A stretch of 6,357 nucleotides of DNA from contig SKXF01000181.1 of the NCBI GenBank assembly GCA_007128555.1, positions 1 through 6,357 on the forward strand, written 5' to 3'. Shown here piece after piece: positions 6,298 through 6,357 of this stretch. A program made the translations under genes and the position numbers. Source of the DNA: Clostridia bacterium. GTDB lineage: Bacteria; Bacillota_E; SLMV01; PUMD01. The notes under the pieces were generated by a model. That model made no database searches. It was not told the origin of the DNA and worked only from the letters and a program-made list of their open reading frames with translations. Position 1 is the stretch's first letter. Every line of letters starts with the position of its first letter.

Positions 6298-6357
6298 AGC
6301 AACCCGGATCCCTTCATCGTCGCTGACGTCACGACGTTCTCGACCTACGGGGTGCTA

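Overview
The window reads as chromosomal DNA of a GC-rich Gram-positive bacterium (Bacillota). The main reason is an almost complete walR-walK-yycH-yycI cluster, the two-component system that controls cell-wall metabolism and is a hallmark of low-GC Gram-positives and their relatives. Purine-rich ribosome-binding sites of the GGGGGAGG type fit this. Base composition is clearly GC-rich by eye, which points away from Bacillus or Staphylococcus and toward a high-GC lineage of Bacillota. Spore-germination (GerMN-type) domains in the first gene suggest a spore-former or a close relative, but this is inference. No insertion sequence, tRNA, rRNA or CRISPR array was seen.

Every gene I accept lies on the minus strand, so transcription runs from high to low coordinates. 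From upstream to downstream the order is: (1) a CapA-family protein preceded by one or two GerMN-like domains (about 6297-4507), with an unclear N-terminus close to the window edge; (2) a 338-base gap (4169-4506) with small inverted repeats, a TATAAT box and no convincing gene; (3) walR, response regulator (4168-3470); (4) walK, sensor kinase (3436-1631); (5) yycH, membrane-anchored WalK regulator (1650-178), overlapping the walK end by 20 bases; (6) the first 51 codons of yycI (153-1), which runs off the window. The wal genes are tightly packed (33-base gap, 20-base overlap, 24-base gap) and look like one operon.

By the established model, WalK senses an extracytoplasmic state, phosphorylates WalR, and WalR regulates autolysins and other wall genes. 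YycH and YycI are single-pass membrane proteins whose outer domains bind WalK and tune its activity. The CapA-like protein is probably an envelope enzyme too, judging from its family and position, but its substrate cannot be read from the sequence.

The most unusual observation is the GerMN-GerMN-CapA architecture, together with its missing export signal and an in-frame TAG 19 codons before its only standard start codon. The wal genes themselves are conventional, with details worth noting: WalR keeps the Thr101 that Ser/Thr kinases modify in Bacillus and Staphylococcus, and WalK seems to lack a His of the zinc site known in the S. aureus cytoplasmic PAS domain.
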